Positions 1 through 8,999 of a DNA stretch of 64,000 nt are shown piece after piece. The position numbers and the translations under genes are program-made. This DNA comes from Desulfobacteraceae bacterium. GTDB lineage: Bacteria > Desulfobacterota > Desulfobacteria > Desulfobacterales > Desulfosalsimonadaceae. The stretch lies in the NCBI GenBank assembly GCA_014237465.1, contig JABZFM010000002.1, positions 1-64,000 on the forward strand, given 5' to 3'. How positions within the stretch are numbered: position 1 is the stretch's first letter; each line of letters begins with the position of its first letter. Below the pieces are notes generated by a model. It was not told the origin of the DNA. It saw nothing but the letters and a program-made list of their open reading frames with translations, and did no database searches.

Positions 1-1
1 A

Positions 2-150
2 AGATTTTATGGCAATGACAAACATCCCAAAGATATGGGGAAAAATGAGGTTGAGCGGTTTTTAAGTTTTCTCACAGAAAAGCGAAATGTTTCTGCAGCA
101 ACTCAAAATCAGGCATTGAACGCATTGATCTTTTTATACAAAAAGTTATG
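2..150 (+). pseudogene. Integron-type tyrosine recombinase, N-terminal fragment
   Basis: The open frame enters from the left edge and reads as the N-terminal SAM-like (core-binding) domain of an integron integrase. The run STQNQAL-type (here ATQNQALNALIFLYKKL) preceded by RFYGNDKHPKDMG is characteristic of the IntI family. The similarity stops near base 150. Beyond that the frame only reads the antisense of a transposase, so the catalytic domain with its Arg and Tyr residues is absent from this side. The gene start lies outside the window. This is seen directly except for the family name, which is recalled from the motif. It is almost certainly non-functional. Confidence 0.7.
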
Positions 151-398
151 GGGGCAATGTTTTCACGAGCAAAATCATCTTCTTTTAGAACTTGAACAAG
201 ATGGCATCCTGATACATGTTCCTCAAGATGAAAAAAAATTAGTGATTTAAGTTGATCTTCAAAAGTCATTTTAAGAGGTCTGTCCCCCCGGGATTCAAGG
301 ACCGGCGTGTGAGCGAGTATTTTTATAATGGGTTGATATAAATTGTAAAACGATAGCGAAGAAAATTTTTCCTGGTATGGTTCGAATGATCGTGGCAT
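150..398 (-). pseudogene. IS4-like transposase, N-terminal fragment
   Basis: Reading leftwards from the ATG at 398, about 82 residues resemble the N-terminal domain of IS4-family transposases (a start like MPRSFEPYQEKF, then LKSLIFFHLEEHVSGCHLVQVL and ENIAP). The family resemblance ends at the same point, near base 150, where the integrase fragment on the other strand ends. The DDE catalytic domain is missing. Both genes therefore lost their 3' parts at one shared junction. No flanking target duplication could be assessed because the left part is outside the window. Confidence 0.65.
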
Positions 399-772
399 GG
401 ATAATTCCTTGTAATAACAGTTAATATTACAAATCGCCGCGAAAATTTTTACTTGTTTGTCAAGAAAAAAGTTGCCATCGTATACATTTTTTTATTTAAT
501 TTTTAACTGCTTATGCAAAAACCTAACCGGACAGTGCTGAAAACTTTTAGGATCAGGTCTCTTTTTACTTTTCACAAAAATCTCATAAAAAATTCATAAA
601 ATTATCGATTGTTAAGAAATTAATGCAGATCAGTGCATAATTAGTCACAAATTATAATTCTTTAATCATTATATTGATTTTACAGATTATTCCGGTTATA
701 GTAGCGGAAAATAAATCCTTTCTTAAGATTCCCCCATGAACATCAACAAATGGAGGTGAATGTCTAAAACAA
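399..772. other. Intergenic region upstream of the dehydrogenase operon
   Basis: No gene is visible in this AT-rich stretch. It holds a TATAAT hexamer at 653-658 that could be the -10 of the downstream operon, but no good -35 lies 16-18 bases before it. A short inverted repeat (ATGCA at 623-627, TGCAT at 634-638) sits where the -35 should be, which would suit an activator or repressor site. A GGAGGTG at 752-758 precedes the first gene of the operon. The regulatory reading is inference only. Confidence 0.35.
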
Positions 773-1801
773 ATGAAATCAATGGTTTTGAATAAAATCT
801 GCAGCCTGCATGACTGCAAAACGCCTTTGACCTTCATGGATCTGCCGGAGCCCGTCCCCGGACCGGGGGGAATATTAATCAAAGTCAGTGCCTGCGGCGT
901 CTGTCATACGGAACTCGATGAAATTGAAGGTCGCACCCCGCCCCCCTCTTTTCCCGTGGTACCCGGCCATCAGGTGGTCGGGCGTGTTTCGGCAATCGGA
1001 AAAGACTCCCGAAAATTCAGCATAGGGGACCGGGTGGGCGTGGCCTGGATATTTTCAGCCTGTGAAAAATGCAAATTCTGTGTCAGCGGCCATGAAAACC
1101 TGTGCCCGGTTTTTAAAGCCACGGGCCGGGATGCCAACGGCGGCTATGCTGAATACATGACAGTTCCTGAAAAATTCGCCTACCCAATGCCAAAAACCTT
1201 TTCCGATGCCCAGGCCGCCCCCCTCTTATGCGCCGGGGCCATCGGATACCGATCCCTGAAACTGACCGGTCTCAAAGACGGCGGCAACCTGGGGCTGACC
1301 GGGTTCGGCGCGTCTGCCCATCTGGTTTTAAAAATGGTCCGATACATTTACCCAAGTACGAATGTGTTTGTATTTGCACGAAATGAAAAGGAAAGATTGT
1401 TTGCAAAATCACTGGGTGCGGTATGGGCCGGAGACACGGACGATCAGCCGCCGGAACTTCTGGATTGTATTATCGACACCACCCCGGCATGGAAACCGGT
1501 TGTCGAGGCCTTGAAAAACCTTGACCGGGGCGGACGACTGGTCATCAATGCCATCCGCAAGGAAAGCTCGGACAAAAATTATCTTCTGAATCTGGATTAC
1601 CCCTCACATCTCTGGATGGAAAAAGAAATCAAAAGTGTTGCCAATGTGACTCGAGCGGATGTTTTCAAATTCATCAATCTTGCCGCGGAAATGCATATAA
1701 AACCCGAAGTCCAGGAATATTCTTTGAACGAGGCCAACCAGGCGCTCGTTGATCTCAAAAGTGGAAAAATCCGGGGGGCAAAGGTACTGCAAATCAGTTA
1801 A
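773..1801 (+). CDS. Zinc-dependent alcohol dehydrogenase family protein
   Basis: This 342-residue protein has the usual length of medium-chain zinc alcohol dehydrogenases. Catalytic zinc ligands are visible as C44 (GVCHTE), H66 (PGHQVVG) and probably C153. The structural zinc loop has C97, C100, C103 and C111 (CEKCKFC...C). A Rossmann nucleotide-binding segment lies near residues 174-182 (GLTGFGASA). Position 67 is Gln where many relatives have Glu. It would oxidise an alcohol or reduce an aldehyde with NAD(P), in the cytoplasm; the substrate is unknown. The ATG at 773 was chosen over the one at 782 because it lies closer to the GGAGGTG at 752-758. It leads an operon of five same-strand genes. 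Confidence 0.85.
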   Translation: MKSMVLNKICSLHDCKTPLTFMDLPEPVPGPGGILIKVSACGVCHTELDEIEGRTPPPSFPVVPGHQVVGRVSAIGKDSRKFSIGDRVGVAWIFSACEKCKFCVSGHENLCPVFKATGRDANGGYAEYMTVPEKFAYPMPKTFSDAQAAPLLCAGAIGYRSLKLTGLKDGGNLGLTGFGASAHLVLKMVRYIYPSTNVFVFARNEKERLFAKSLGAVWAGDTDDQPPELLDCIIDTTPAWKPVVEALKNLDRGGRLVINAIRKESSDKNYLLNLDYPSHLWMEKEIKSVANVTRADVFKFINLAAEMHIKPEVQEYSLNEANQALVDLKSGKIRGAKVLQIS

Positions 1802-1850
1802 CCTTTAATTCACTTACCATTACAAAAACTTCTCATATAAGGAAAAAACA

Positions 1851-2762
1851 ATGAAAAAAGCCTCTCAGTATAAATTTTCAAAAACCGCTTCTGACTTTAC
1901 AAGCAAAAAAATCCGCTGCAGCGGAGAGCTGTATCTGCCACAAGATATTCAAAACCCTCCGGTTGTGGTCATGGCCCATGGGTTTGGTGCGGAAAGCACA
2001 TTCGGCCTGCCTGCCTATGCTGAAACCTTTGCCTCAAGCGGCCTGGCGGTCTACCTGTTTGATTACCGGTGTTTCGGCACAAGCGACGGCGAACCCAGAA
2101 ACTATGTGGACCAGGGACGCCATTTACAGGACTGGAAATCAGCCATTGCCCATGTCCGATCCCTACCTGACATTAATACGAATAAAATCGCCCTGTGGGG
2201 CAGTTCATTCAGCGGGGGGCATGTGATTGTCACCGCAGCCAGAGACCATGATATATCCGCCATAGTCTCACAAGTACCGTTTGTCGACGCCATATCAACA
2301 ACTTTTAAGCTTGGGTTCAAATATCTCATGCAGGCCACCCCCCATGCCATTCGCGATCTTTCGCGACTCCTGACGTTTCGTTCTCCCTATTATGTTAAAG
2401 TAATCAGCCAACCCGACGAGTTCGCCATTATGAACACCCCGGAATCATATCCCGGCTATTCATCCTTGATCCCGAAAGGTTCCAAATGGGAGAACAAATG
2501 CCCGGCCCGGATTCTTCTCAGGTTCGGCACTTACCGTCCCATTGCGGTGGCAGATAAAATCAGGTGCCCGGCCCTGATCATGCTCGGGGAAAAAGATTCA
2601 TTGCTCGATGCCCGGGCGGTGGAAAAAACCGCTAAAAAAATACCAAAGGGAGAACTGGTGAAATATCCGTTCGGTCATTTTGATATTTATACCGGCAACG
2701 CGTTTAAAGAAGCAGTGAAACGGCAGACGGAATTTCTTCTGGCCCACTTAACCACTGAATAA
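1851..2762 (+). CDS. Alpha/beta hydrolase (dienelactone hydrolase-like)
   Basis: This 303-residue protein has an alpha/beta-hydrolase fold. The oxyanion strand reads VVVMAHGFGA at 38-47, the nucleophile elbow is GSSFSGG at 117-123 (Ser119), and the remaining triad residues are probably Asp249 (LGEKD) and His276 (FGHFD). There is no signal peptide, so it should act in the cytoplasm on an ester, thioester or lactone that cannot be named. The gap to the preceding gene is 49 bases and to the next about 29, so it is probably co-transcribed with the acyl-CoA ligase. A thioesterase-like role in recycling CoA esters is possible but is inference. Confidence 0.8.
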   Translation: MKKASQYKFSKTASDFTSKKIRCSGELYLPQDIQNPPVVVMAHGFGAESTFGLPAYAETFASSGLAVYLFDYRCFGTSDGEPRNYVDQGRHLQDWKSAIAHVRSLPDINTNKIALWGSSFSGGHVIVTAARDHDISAIVSQVPFVDAISTTFKLGFKYLMQATPHAIRDLSRLLTFRSPYYVKVISQPDEFAIMNTPESYPGYSSLIPKGSKWENKCPARILLRFGTYRPIAVADKIRCPALIMLGEKDSLLDARAVEKTAKKIPKGELVKYPFGHFDIYTGNAFKEAVKRQTEFLLAHLTTE

Positions 2763-2791
2763 ACGACCATCTTTATTTAAGGAGGATGACC

Positions 2792-4459
2792 ATGGACGAA
2801 AAAAGCTGGCACAAGTCTTACGCGCCGGGAGTCAAACCGTCACTGACGTATGACACAACAACCGTGTCCCGGGCATTGTCACGATCGGCAAAAAATTTCC
2901 CCGACCATTCCGCCTTAAATTACATGGGCTGCATCATCTCCTATAAAAAACTCGAATCCATGGTCAATGCCTTTGCCAGGGCGCTGACGGATATGGGAAT
3001 CAAGCCGGGCGACAAGGTGGCGGTGTGCTTGCCGAATATTCCCCAGGCGATCATTGCCAACTACGCCATTTTCAGAATCGGCGCAGTGACGGTTCTCTGC
3101 AACCCGCTATACACGGAGCGCGAGCTGGCATATCAGCTCAATGATTCGGATTCCAGAATTATCGTCACTCTGACGCTGCTCGTACCGCGCATTGAAAAAA
3201 TCCAATCCCGGACAAAAATCGAAAAAATCATTGCCTGTCATATTCATTCCTATCTTCCATTTCCTAAAAAACAGCTGTTTCCGTTGGTCAAAAAGGAGAT
3301 GTATCGAAAAATATCACAAACCGATAATGTAAAAATCTTTAAAGATATCATCAAGGGACAACCGGATGGCCCGGTCGAAGATCAGAGCCAATGGGAAGAA
3401 ACCGGCGCGCTTTTATATACCGGCGGCACCACCGGGGTCAGCAAGGGAGTCATGCTCACCCATTCAAACCTGAGCTGCAATGTGCAGCAGTTTATCGCAT
3501 GGTTCCCGGATCTTCAGAAAGGTGAAGAAAGCCTCGTCGGCAATTTTCCTGTGTTCCATTCCGCCGGATTTACGGCCATCCAGAACTTCTCCCTGTGGCA
3601 GGCATATGAAATCATCCTTGTGCCCCGCCCGGAACCGGCCATCAACATCGAAATTCTCAAAAAATACAAACCCACATTCCTTCCCGGCGTCCCCACCATT
3701 TTTGTCGGCCTTCTGGCGGAACCGGAGTTTCGAAAACTCAATTTTTCATCGGTCAAGGGATTTTTCTCCGGCGCCGCGCCTTTGGCAGCCGACACCATCC
3801 GGAACCTGAAAGAGCTGACCGGTGCAGACATGTGCGAAGTATACGGGTCCACGGAAAACTCGCCCATTGTTTCGGTCACGCCGTGGGGCGGCAAAATCAA
3901 GCCCGGGACTGTCGGCTGCCCGGTACCGGACACGGATGTCAAAATAGTAGACATTGAAACCGGTGAAACAGAAATGCCAAAGGGCGAAACCGGTGAAATT
4001 ATCATCAAAGGGCCCCAAATTATGAAAGGCTATTACAAAAAACCGGAAGAGACCGCCAACGTCCTCAAGGACGGCTGGTTTTATTCCGGTGATATCGGCA
4101 AATTCGACGAAGACGGCTATTTAACCATTGTGGACCGGAAAAAAGACATGATCATTGCCGGCGGCTACAATATCTATCCGGTGGAACTGGATAATGTGCT
4201 GTTTGACCACCCCGGGATTTTAGAAGCCTGCACCATCGGCGTACCGGATGAGTACCGCGGTGAAACCGTTAAAGCCTTTATTGTGCCCAAAAAAGGGGAA
4301 CAGCTCACAGCCGAAGAGGTCATTGCCTATTGTAAAAAAAATATGGCTGCATACAAGATCCCCAAAAAAATCGAATTTGTGGAAGAACTGCCCAAAAGCG
4401 CGGTGGGTAAAATCCTGAGAAGAGAACTCAGGGATATGGAACTTGCAAAAACAAAATAA
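2792..4459 (+). CDS. AMP-forming acyl-CoA ligase (long-chain fatty acid-CoA ligase family)
   Basis: This is an ATP-dependent carboxylic acid-CoA ligase of the AMP-binding (ANL) superfamily, 555 residues and full length. The core motifs are present: the P-loop-like LLYTGGTTGVSKG near residue 210, YGSTE near 355, YSGDIG then DRKKDMIIAGGYNIYP near 430-455, and the C-terminal catalytic lysine in PKSAVGKILR. The ATG at 2792 is preferred over 2786 because GGAGG at 2781-2785 lies 6 bases before it, while 2786 directly abuts that site. It would activate an organic or fatty acid in the cytoplasm, feeding the adjacent dehydratase-type enzymes. The substrate cannot be read from sequence. Confidence 0.88.
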   Translation: MDEKSWHKSYAPGVKPSLTYDTTTVSRALSRSAKNFPDHSALNYMGCIISYKKLESMVNAFARALTDMGIKPGDKVAVCLPNIPQAIIANYAIFRIGAVTVLCNPLYTERELAYQLNDSDSRIIVTLTLLVPRIEKIQSRTKIEKIIACHIHSYLPFPKKQLFPLVKKEMYRKISQTDNVKIFKDIIKGQPDGPVEDQSQWEETGALLYTGGTTGVSKGVMLTHSNLSCNVQQFIAWFPDLQKGEESLVGNFPVFHSAGFTAIQNFSLWQAYEIILVPRPEPAINIEILKKYKPTFLPGVPTIFVGLLAEPEFRKLNFSSVKGFFSGAAPLAADTIRNLKELTGADMCEVYGSTENSPIVSVTPWGGKIKPGTVGCPVPDTDVKIVDIETGETEMPKGETGEIIIKGPQIMKGYYKKPEETANVLKDGWFYSGDIGKFDEDGYLTIVDRKKDMIIAGGYNIYPVELDNVLFDHPGILEACTIGVPDEYRGETVKAFIVPKKGEQLTAEEVIAYCKKNMAAYKIPKKIEFVEELPKSAVGKILRRELRDMELAKTK

Positions 4460-4478
4460 AATTGAAAAGGAACAATAA

Positions 4479-5609
4479 TTGATTACTGACAGTGTCATTC
4501 AATTTAAAGAAGCAATCAACACCAGCAAATCCCGGCTCAACGCCCTGTCTGAAGCTGGAGAAAAAATAATCGGCTATTTCTGCACATACACGCCGGTGGA
4601 GATTATCCATGCCGCCGGTTTTATACCCGTTCGCATCACCGGCGGATATGGAAACATTGACAAGGCGTATCAGCATGTCCCGGATTTTATCTGTCCCTAC
4701 ATGAAACTTGCGCTGGAAAAAGCCCTTGACGGGCAATATGATTTTCTTTCCGGGCTTGTCCAGGGATATTCCTGTGACGCGGCCTGCGGCATGGTGAATG
4801 TGTGGAAGGATACGGTGGGGCTGAAGATTTTTCATTCCATCCCGCTTCCCTATAACAACACGCTGGAATCCGGAAATTATTTCAAGTCCGTGCTCAATGA
4901 ATTGATCCAAAAACTGGACACCATTGGCGGTAATTTCAGTGAGTCAGCGTTAAACGGTTCAATGAATCTATATTGCCGCATTCGAACGCTTCTGTACAAC
5001 CTTTATCAACAGCGTTACAAAGGAAATTCCGATTTCTCTGCTGCCGAACTCATGACAATCATTGATGCAGGATCGGTGGTGCCGCCGGAAGACTACCTGG
5101 TAATGCTCGAAGAATTATCGGCCCGGCTGCCGGATAAAGGCAAAGAACAGAGTCCGGGCATCCTGGTTCCGGAGCCTGTTTTAGTTTCCGGCAGCCTGAT
5201 TGAAAGACCGGAAGTCATGGATATGATTGAAGCATCCGGCGGGCGGATTGTGGCAGATGATCTCTGCAACGGACTCCGCCAGATACTTCCGGTGGACGGC
5301 AAAGGAAAAACTCCCATGGAGCGGCTGATTCATCGCTACATGAACCGGTTCCCGTGCCCATCCAGAAGCCGGGCCGTGGACCGGGGCCGGCGACTACTGG
5401 ATATATTGAATCAATCTCACGCAAAAGGCGTGATTTTTCTGGTGCAGAAATTTTGCACCCCGCATCTTGCCGATATCCCGATTCTTTCAGAATCACTTAA
5501 AGAACTGGACTACCCTTCAATTTTAATTGAAATGGATGAAACATGGCAGATGGAAGGACAAATCAAAACCCGGCTGGAAGGGTTTTTTGAGATGATTGGG
5601 AGAAGGTAG
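4479..5609 (+). CDS. 2-hydroxyacyl-CoA dehydratase / benzoyl-CoA reductase-type subunit (shorter, HgdB/BcrC-like)
   Basis: This 376-residue protein belongs to the HGD-D family, whose heterodimers carry an iron-sulfur cluster and eliminate water from 2-hydroxyacyl-CoA or reduce benzoyl-CoA after ATP-driven electron injection. Family features visible are GYFCTYTPVEIIHAAGFIPVR near residues 31-50, the cysteine motif in FICPYMK, and YSCDAACGM near 100-108. The length matches the smaller subunit (about 380). The start is a TTG at 4479 with AAAAGGA about 9 bases upstream; no ATG is better placed. The gene for the second subunit follows. No ATP-dependent activase gene is seen in the window. Confidence 0.78.
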   Translation: MITDSVIQFKEAINTSKSRLNALSEAGEKIIGYFCTYTPVEIIHAAGFIPVRITGGYGNIDKAYQHVPDFICPYMKLALEKALDGQYDFLSGLVQGYSCDAACGMVNVWKDTVGLKIFHSIPLPYNNTLESGNYFKSVLNELIQKLDTIGGNFSESALNGSMNLYCRIRTLLYNLYQQRYKGNSDFSAAELMTIIDAGSVVPPEDYLVMLEELSARLPDKGKEQSPGILVPEPVLVSGSLIERPEVMDMIEASGGRIVADDLCNGLRQILPVDGKGKTPMERLIHRYMNRFPCPSRSRAVDRGRRLLDILNQSHAKGVIFLVQKFCTPHLADIPILSESLKELDYPSILIEMDETWQMEGQIKTRLEGFFEMIGRR

Positions 5610-5640
5610 AAGGTGGAAGGTAGAAGGTGGAAGGCTAAAG
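5602..5640. repeat. Short tandem GAAGGT(A/G)-type repeat
   Basis: A purine-rich run of near-identical units (GAAGGTAGAAGGTGG repeated, then GAAGG) spans the end of the first dehydratase subunit gene and the gap before the second. Similar purine-rich patches occur at 21584-21612 and weakly at 56500-56520, so it looks like a recurrent low-complexity intergenic sequence. Confidence 0.6.
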
Positions 5641-5676
5641 GGAGAAAAACATTGTCGGCGCATAGGAAATAAACAA

Positions 5677-6927
5677 ATGGAAAAAACAAAAAAATCCGTT
5701 AAACGATTAAAGACCGCCAAAGAACTGCAGAAAGTGGTCACCAACTATTATGTTCAATGCATAGAAGCCAAGTCCCAGGGCAAACCTGTCGGCTGGATGC
5801 CGCCCATGAACGGAGCCATTGAAATGTTTTACGCCATGGACCTGCAGCCGGTCTTTCCGGAAAACTGGTCCCCGGTTTGCGCGGCATTCGGATTAACTCC
5901 GCAAAATTTTGAAGTTTCAGAACAAATAGGCTATTCAAGGGACCTTTGCGGCTACCTGAGAAATATCATCGGGTATATCAACGGCCTGATGAATGATAAA
6001 GAATCCCCGTTCGGCGGTCTGCCCGAGCCGGACATTCTGCTGACCCCGGGCGGGGGGTGCGTTCCGGTGATGAAAATCTTTCATGCCATTGAAAAACGAT
6101 TTCCCAAGGCCAAAATTTTTTCGGCGGATCTGCCCCAGGTGGCGGTTGAGGAGATAGAAGAATACCATGTCGCATATGCAATTTCCGAAATGCACCGTTT
6201 GATTGATTTTCTAACCGATGTCACCGGACATCAGCTGGATCATGAAAAACTAAAACACACGGTGGCGCTTTCAGACCGCGCCTGTGAACTCTGGGATGAG
6301 ATCATGACATTTCGGCGGCATATGCCGGTGCCTTTTTCAGCCGCTGAAATGGGAATCATGTTCGTGATGGTGACCCTTCAGGGCACCCAGACGGCGGTTG
6401 ATTTCCTGACTAAAGTCAGGGATGAAATACAGGAAAAAGCCGCCAGCAACACCGGGGTTATTGAAAATGAAAAACTACGCCTGTTCTGGGACAATATCCC
6501 GTTATGGTATAATATGGGATTGTTTAATTATTTTGAAAAATTCGGCGGGGTCGTGGTGGCGGAAACCTATTCTGCCGCCTGGTCCCTGCGACTGGACCCG
6601 AATGACCCGATCCGGGCCCTTGCCATGAAAAGTCTCATGTCCTATCCCCTTGTTTCCTGTGTTTCCATAGACAAGCGAAAAGAGATGGTACTGAAAGCTT
6701 GCCGGGATTATTCCATTGACGGCGTTATTTTTCACCGGAACAAATCCTGTGTTCCCATCACGCTGGGGCAGATGGAAATCAAACGAGAACTGGAAAACCA
6801 GCTCGGCATCCCGTCGGTAATTATCGACGCCGACCATATGGATGAACGCAATTTTTCAGTCGCCCAGTTTCAGACCCGGGCGGATGCGTTTATGGAAATG
6901 CTTTTGACCCGAAATTCTCATGAGTGA
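5677..6927 (+). CDS. 2-hydroxyacyl-CoA dehydratase / benzoyl-CoA reductase-type subunit (longer, BcrB/HgdA-like)
   Basis: This is a second HGD-D family protein, 416 residues, close to the larger BcrB/BadE-type subunits and shorter than HgdA. Recognisable segments are GWMPPMNGAIEMFYAM near residue 35, TPGGGCVPVMKIFHAIE near 125, and the C-terminal FHRNKSCVPITLGQ with IPSVIIDADHMDERN. The frame stays open upstream to 5596, but that part is the purine-rich repeat. The ATG at 5677 with AGGAAA about 10 bases before it begins a normal N-terminus (MEKTKKS). It presumably pairs with the product of the preceding gene. The substrate and electron donor are unknown. Confidence 0.78.
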   Translation: MEKTKKSVKRLKTAKELQKVVTNYYVQCIEAKSQGKPVGWMPPMNGAIEMFYAMDLQPVFPENWSPVCAAFGLTPQNFEVSEQIGYSRDLCGYLRNIIGYINGLMNDKESPFGGLPEPDILLTPGGGCVPVMKIFHAIEKRFPKAKIFSADLPQVAVEEIEEYHVAYAISEMHRLIDFLTDVTGHQLDHEKLKHTVALSDRACELWDEIMTFRRHMPVPFSAAEMGIMFVMVTLQGTQTAVDFLTKVRDEIQEKAASNTGVIENEKLRLFWDNIPLWYNMGLFNYFEKFGGVVVAETYSAAWSLRLDPNDPIRALAMKSLMSYPLVSCVSIDKRKEMVLKACRDYSIDGVIFHRNKSCVPITLGQMEIKRELENQLGIPSVIIDADHMDERNFSVAQFQTRADAFMEMLLTRNSHE

Positions 6928-6938
6928 GAATTTCGGGT
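6907..6938. other. Perfect hairpin across the stop codon
   Basis: A 14-base perfect stem (ACCCGAAATTCTCA and its complement) with a TGAG loop encloses the last codons and the TGA stop of the longer dehydratase subunit gene. There is no clear T-run after it on either strand, so it is a weak candidate for an intrinsic terminator and may instead protect the 3' end of the messenger. Confidence 0.5.
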
Positions 6939-6977
6939 TCGATAAAAAATGCCCCCCCCACCGCTCAGGGTAACTTC

Positions 6978-7117
6978 TCAATAAGCTCGGACGATGTAGC
7001 GGAGGTCTTTAGACCTCCATAAAACTGTGGGCTTCAGGTCACGGGGAATTGGAAGGCTAAAGCCTTCCGCTACATAGATTGTACGTGAACTCACCTTTAT
7101 ACCCCGAATTTATTGAG
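6978..7117. repeat. Nested palindromic element, about 140 bases
   Basis: An outer inverted repeat (CTCAATAAGCTCGG at 6978-6991 against CCGAATTTATTGAG at 7104-7117) surrounds an inner one (ATGTAGCGGAGG at 6994-7005 against CCTTCCGCTACAT at 7063-7075). Inside each inner arm is a smaller palindrome (GGAGGTCTTTAGACCTCC and GGAAGGCTAAAGCCTTCC). It has no coding capacity. The structure resembles REP or MITE-like dispersed elements. Only this copy is in the window, so its mobility is inferred. Confidence 0.6.
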
Positions 7118-7256
7118 ATCATACCGCTAAGAATAATAACTAATTGATTAATTAATATTCACACTTGTATTTTTAAATAAAAAAGTGATATCTGTAGCGC
7201 TGTTTGTTTTCTGGAAAAATTATCTCATCTTTCAAAAAATGAATCCAAGAGAAAAA

Positions 7257-8999
7257 ATGAGCATTTCAATCACTTTAAAAGATGCCTATAAAACCTTTAC
7301 GGATGATCAGGACAAAATCATTGCGCCGGATGAGACACTGAAAAACGTTAAACACAAATTCAACCGGCTGGATCTCAGCATTTTGGAGGAAACCGTCCGA
7401 ATTGATAATGGACGGCTGGATATCCCGGTTTATTTCAGTGTCTGCGGAGAAGATGCGGCCCGTTTAACCGGCACGTCAAAACAGATGGGAAAAGGGGCCA
7501 CACCGGTCCAGGCGGAGACCAGCGCAGTCATGGAACTGGTGGAACGTTACAGTTTTTACAATTTCGCAAATACGCCGCAGAACTTCATCATTGACACCTA
7601 TGATAATCTTAAAGACTTGGCGATGCCATTTGATATGATCGCAAAATCGGTTCATGACGCATCAGACGATCTGGCCAAAACCAGGGAATTTTTTTCCGAT
7701 ATTCCCATGAAATGGACCTGGGGATATAACCTGACCACACAGAAAAAAATGCTGGTGCCCTTTGACTGGTTTTTTGCCATTAATGAATTTAACGGCACTT
7801 CCGCCGGCAACTGTGTTGAAGAAGCCCTGTGCCAGGGGATCTGTGAAATTGTCGAACGACACGTTTCCGCCATTGTCTGCCGTGAAAAAAAGATTATTCC
7901 CGGCATAAAACCGGAATCCGCCACTGACCCGGCGGTTGTCAGCATGCTTGAAAAATATAAAAAAACCGGTATCAACCTTTATGTGTCCGATTTTACCCTG
8001 GGTATGGGCATTCCCACAGTCGGCGTGATGGCATTTGATCCGTCGACTTTTCCTGAAAAAAGCGAAATTGTCTGGACGGCCGGCACCACCCCGGATCCCG
8101 ATAAAGCATTCAGCCGGGCATTAACTGAAACCGCTCAGCTGGCCGGTGATTTTAACACCAGATCAAACTTTGTGGCCAGCGGCCTGCCAAAATACAATTC
8201 CATTGAACAGGCCCGGTATATCACCCACCCGAATAAACGTCTGGACATCACCGAACTGCCGGATATTTCAAACCAAAACATCAAAGTCGAAGTGGAAAAC
8301 TGCCTGTCTGAACTGTCCAAAAGAGGATTCGAGGTCATAACGGTTGCCACCACTCACCCCAAACTCGACCTGCCCGCATTCTATTCAGTTGTTCCCGGCG
8401 CTCACTTCAGGGAACGGGCATCCGGAACCAGTGTGGGCATGTTCTCATGCAAGCTGATTGTTGAAAAAAATCCCCCGGAAAAAGCCATCAGGCTGATTAC
8501 CGAAATCGACAAAACCCTGCTGGATACTTATTACATTAAATTCTACCTCGGCACCTGTCATCTGGCCCTGGAAAATGCTGAAACCGCCTACCGCTGCTTC
8601 AGCCAGGCGCTTGAGCTCAATCCGGACAAACAGGATATTCCCAGTATTTATTCATACATGGGCATCTGCTTAAAAGATATGGGCGATTACAACGGCGCCC
8701 TTGGTGTTCTTAAAAAAGGTGAGGCCTATGATCGTGAGCGGACAGATATTTATAACCAGATGGGATTCTGCTATTTTATGCTGAAACAACACGAAAAGGC
8801 GATCAAATGCTTTAAACAGGTCATTGCCTTAAATCCGTCTTCCGCCATCGACTATGCTAATATTGCATCCAATTACCGGGATATGGGGGATACAGACAAC
8901 GCGATTGCCTATTACCAGATCGCGCTGAGCATTGATCCGTCAATTGATTTTGCAAGGACGAATCTGGAAAAACTGGTTAGAGATCCAGCTGAATCATAA
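7257..8999 (+). CDS. YcaO-like ATP-grasp-type domain protein with C-terminal TPR repeats
   Basis: The N-terminal two thirds form a YcaO domain, the ATP-using fold that activates amide oxygens in azoline-peptide and thioamide formation. ATP-site motifs visible are [21 protein letters not shown], then [15 protein letters not shown] and [12 protein letters not shown]. The C-terminal third, from about [16 protein letters not shown], consists of about four tetratricopeptide repeats with the usual ALELNP and ALSIDP ends, suited to binding a partner protein. No precursor peptide, dehydrogenase or TfuA gene is adjacent. The frame is open to 7185. ATG codons at 7239 and 7257 are both possible; 7257 was chosen because the upstream residues look non-conserved. 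The function may be protein modification, but this is inference. Confidence 0.75.
   Translation: MSISITLKDAYKTFTDDQDKIIAPDETLKNVKHKFNRLDLSILEETVRIDNGRLDIPVYFSVCGEDAARLTGTSKQMGKGATPVQAETSAVMELVERYSFYNFANTPQNFIIDTYDNLKDLAMPFDMIAKSVHDASDDLAKTREFFSDIPMKWTWGYNLTTQKKMLVPFDWFFAINEFNGTSAGNCVEEALCQGICEIVERHVSAIVCREKKIIPGIKPESATDPAVVSMLEKYKKTGINLYVSDFTLGMGIPTVGVMAFDPSTFPEKSEIVWTAGTTPDPDKAFSRALTETAQLAGDFNTRSNFVASGLPKYNSIEQARYITHPNKRLDITELPDISNQNIKVEVENCLSELSKRGFEVITVATTHPKLDLPAFYSVVPGAHFRERASGTSVGMFSCKLIVEKNPPEKAIRLITEIDKTLLDTYYIKFYLGTCHLALENAETAYRCFSQALELNPDKQDIPSIYSYMGICLKDMGDYNGALGVLKKGEAYDRERTDIYNQMGFCYFMLKQHEKAIKCFKQVIALNPSSAIDYANIASNYRDMGDTDNAIAYYQIALSIDPSIDFARTNLEKLVRDPAES

Noticed and set aside
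72-250. Full-length reading of the 71-residue plus-strand and 108-residue minus-strand frames as two real genes
   Set aside because: They overlap on opposite strands. Family similarity is confined to opposite halves, so each is a fragment continued by antisense reading of the other.
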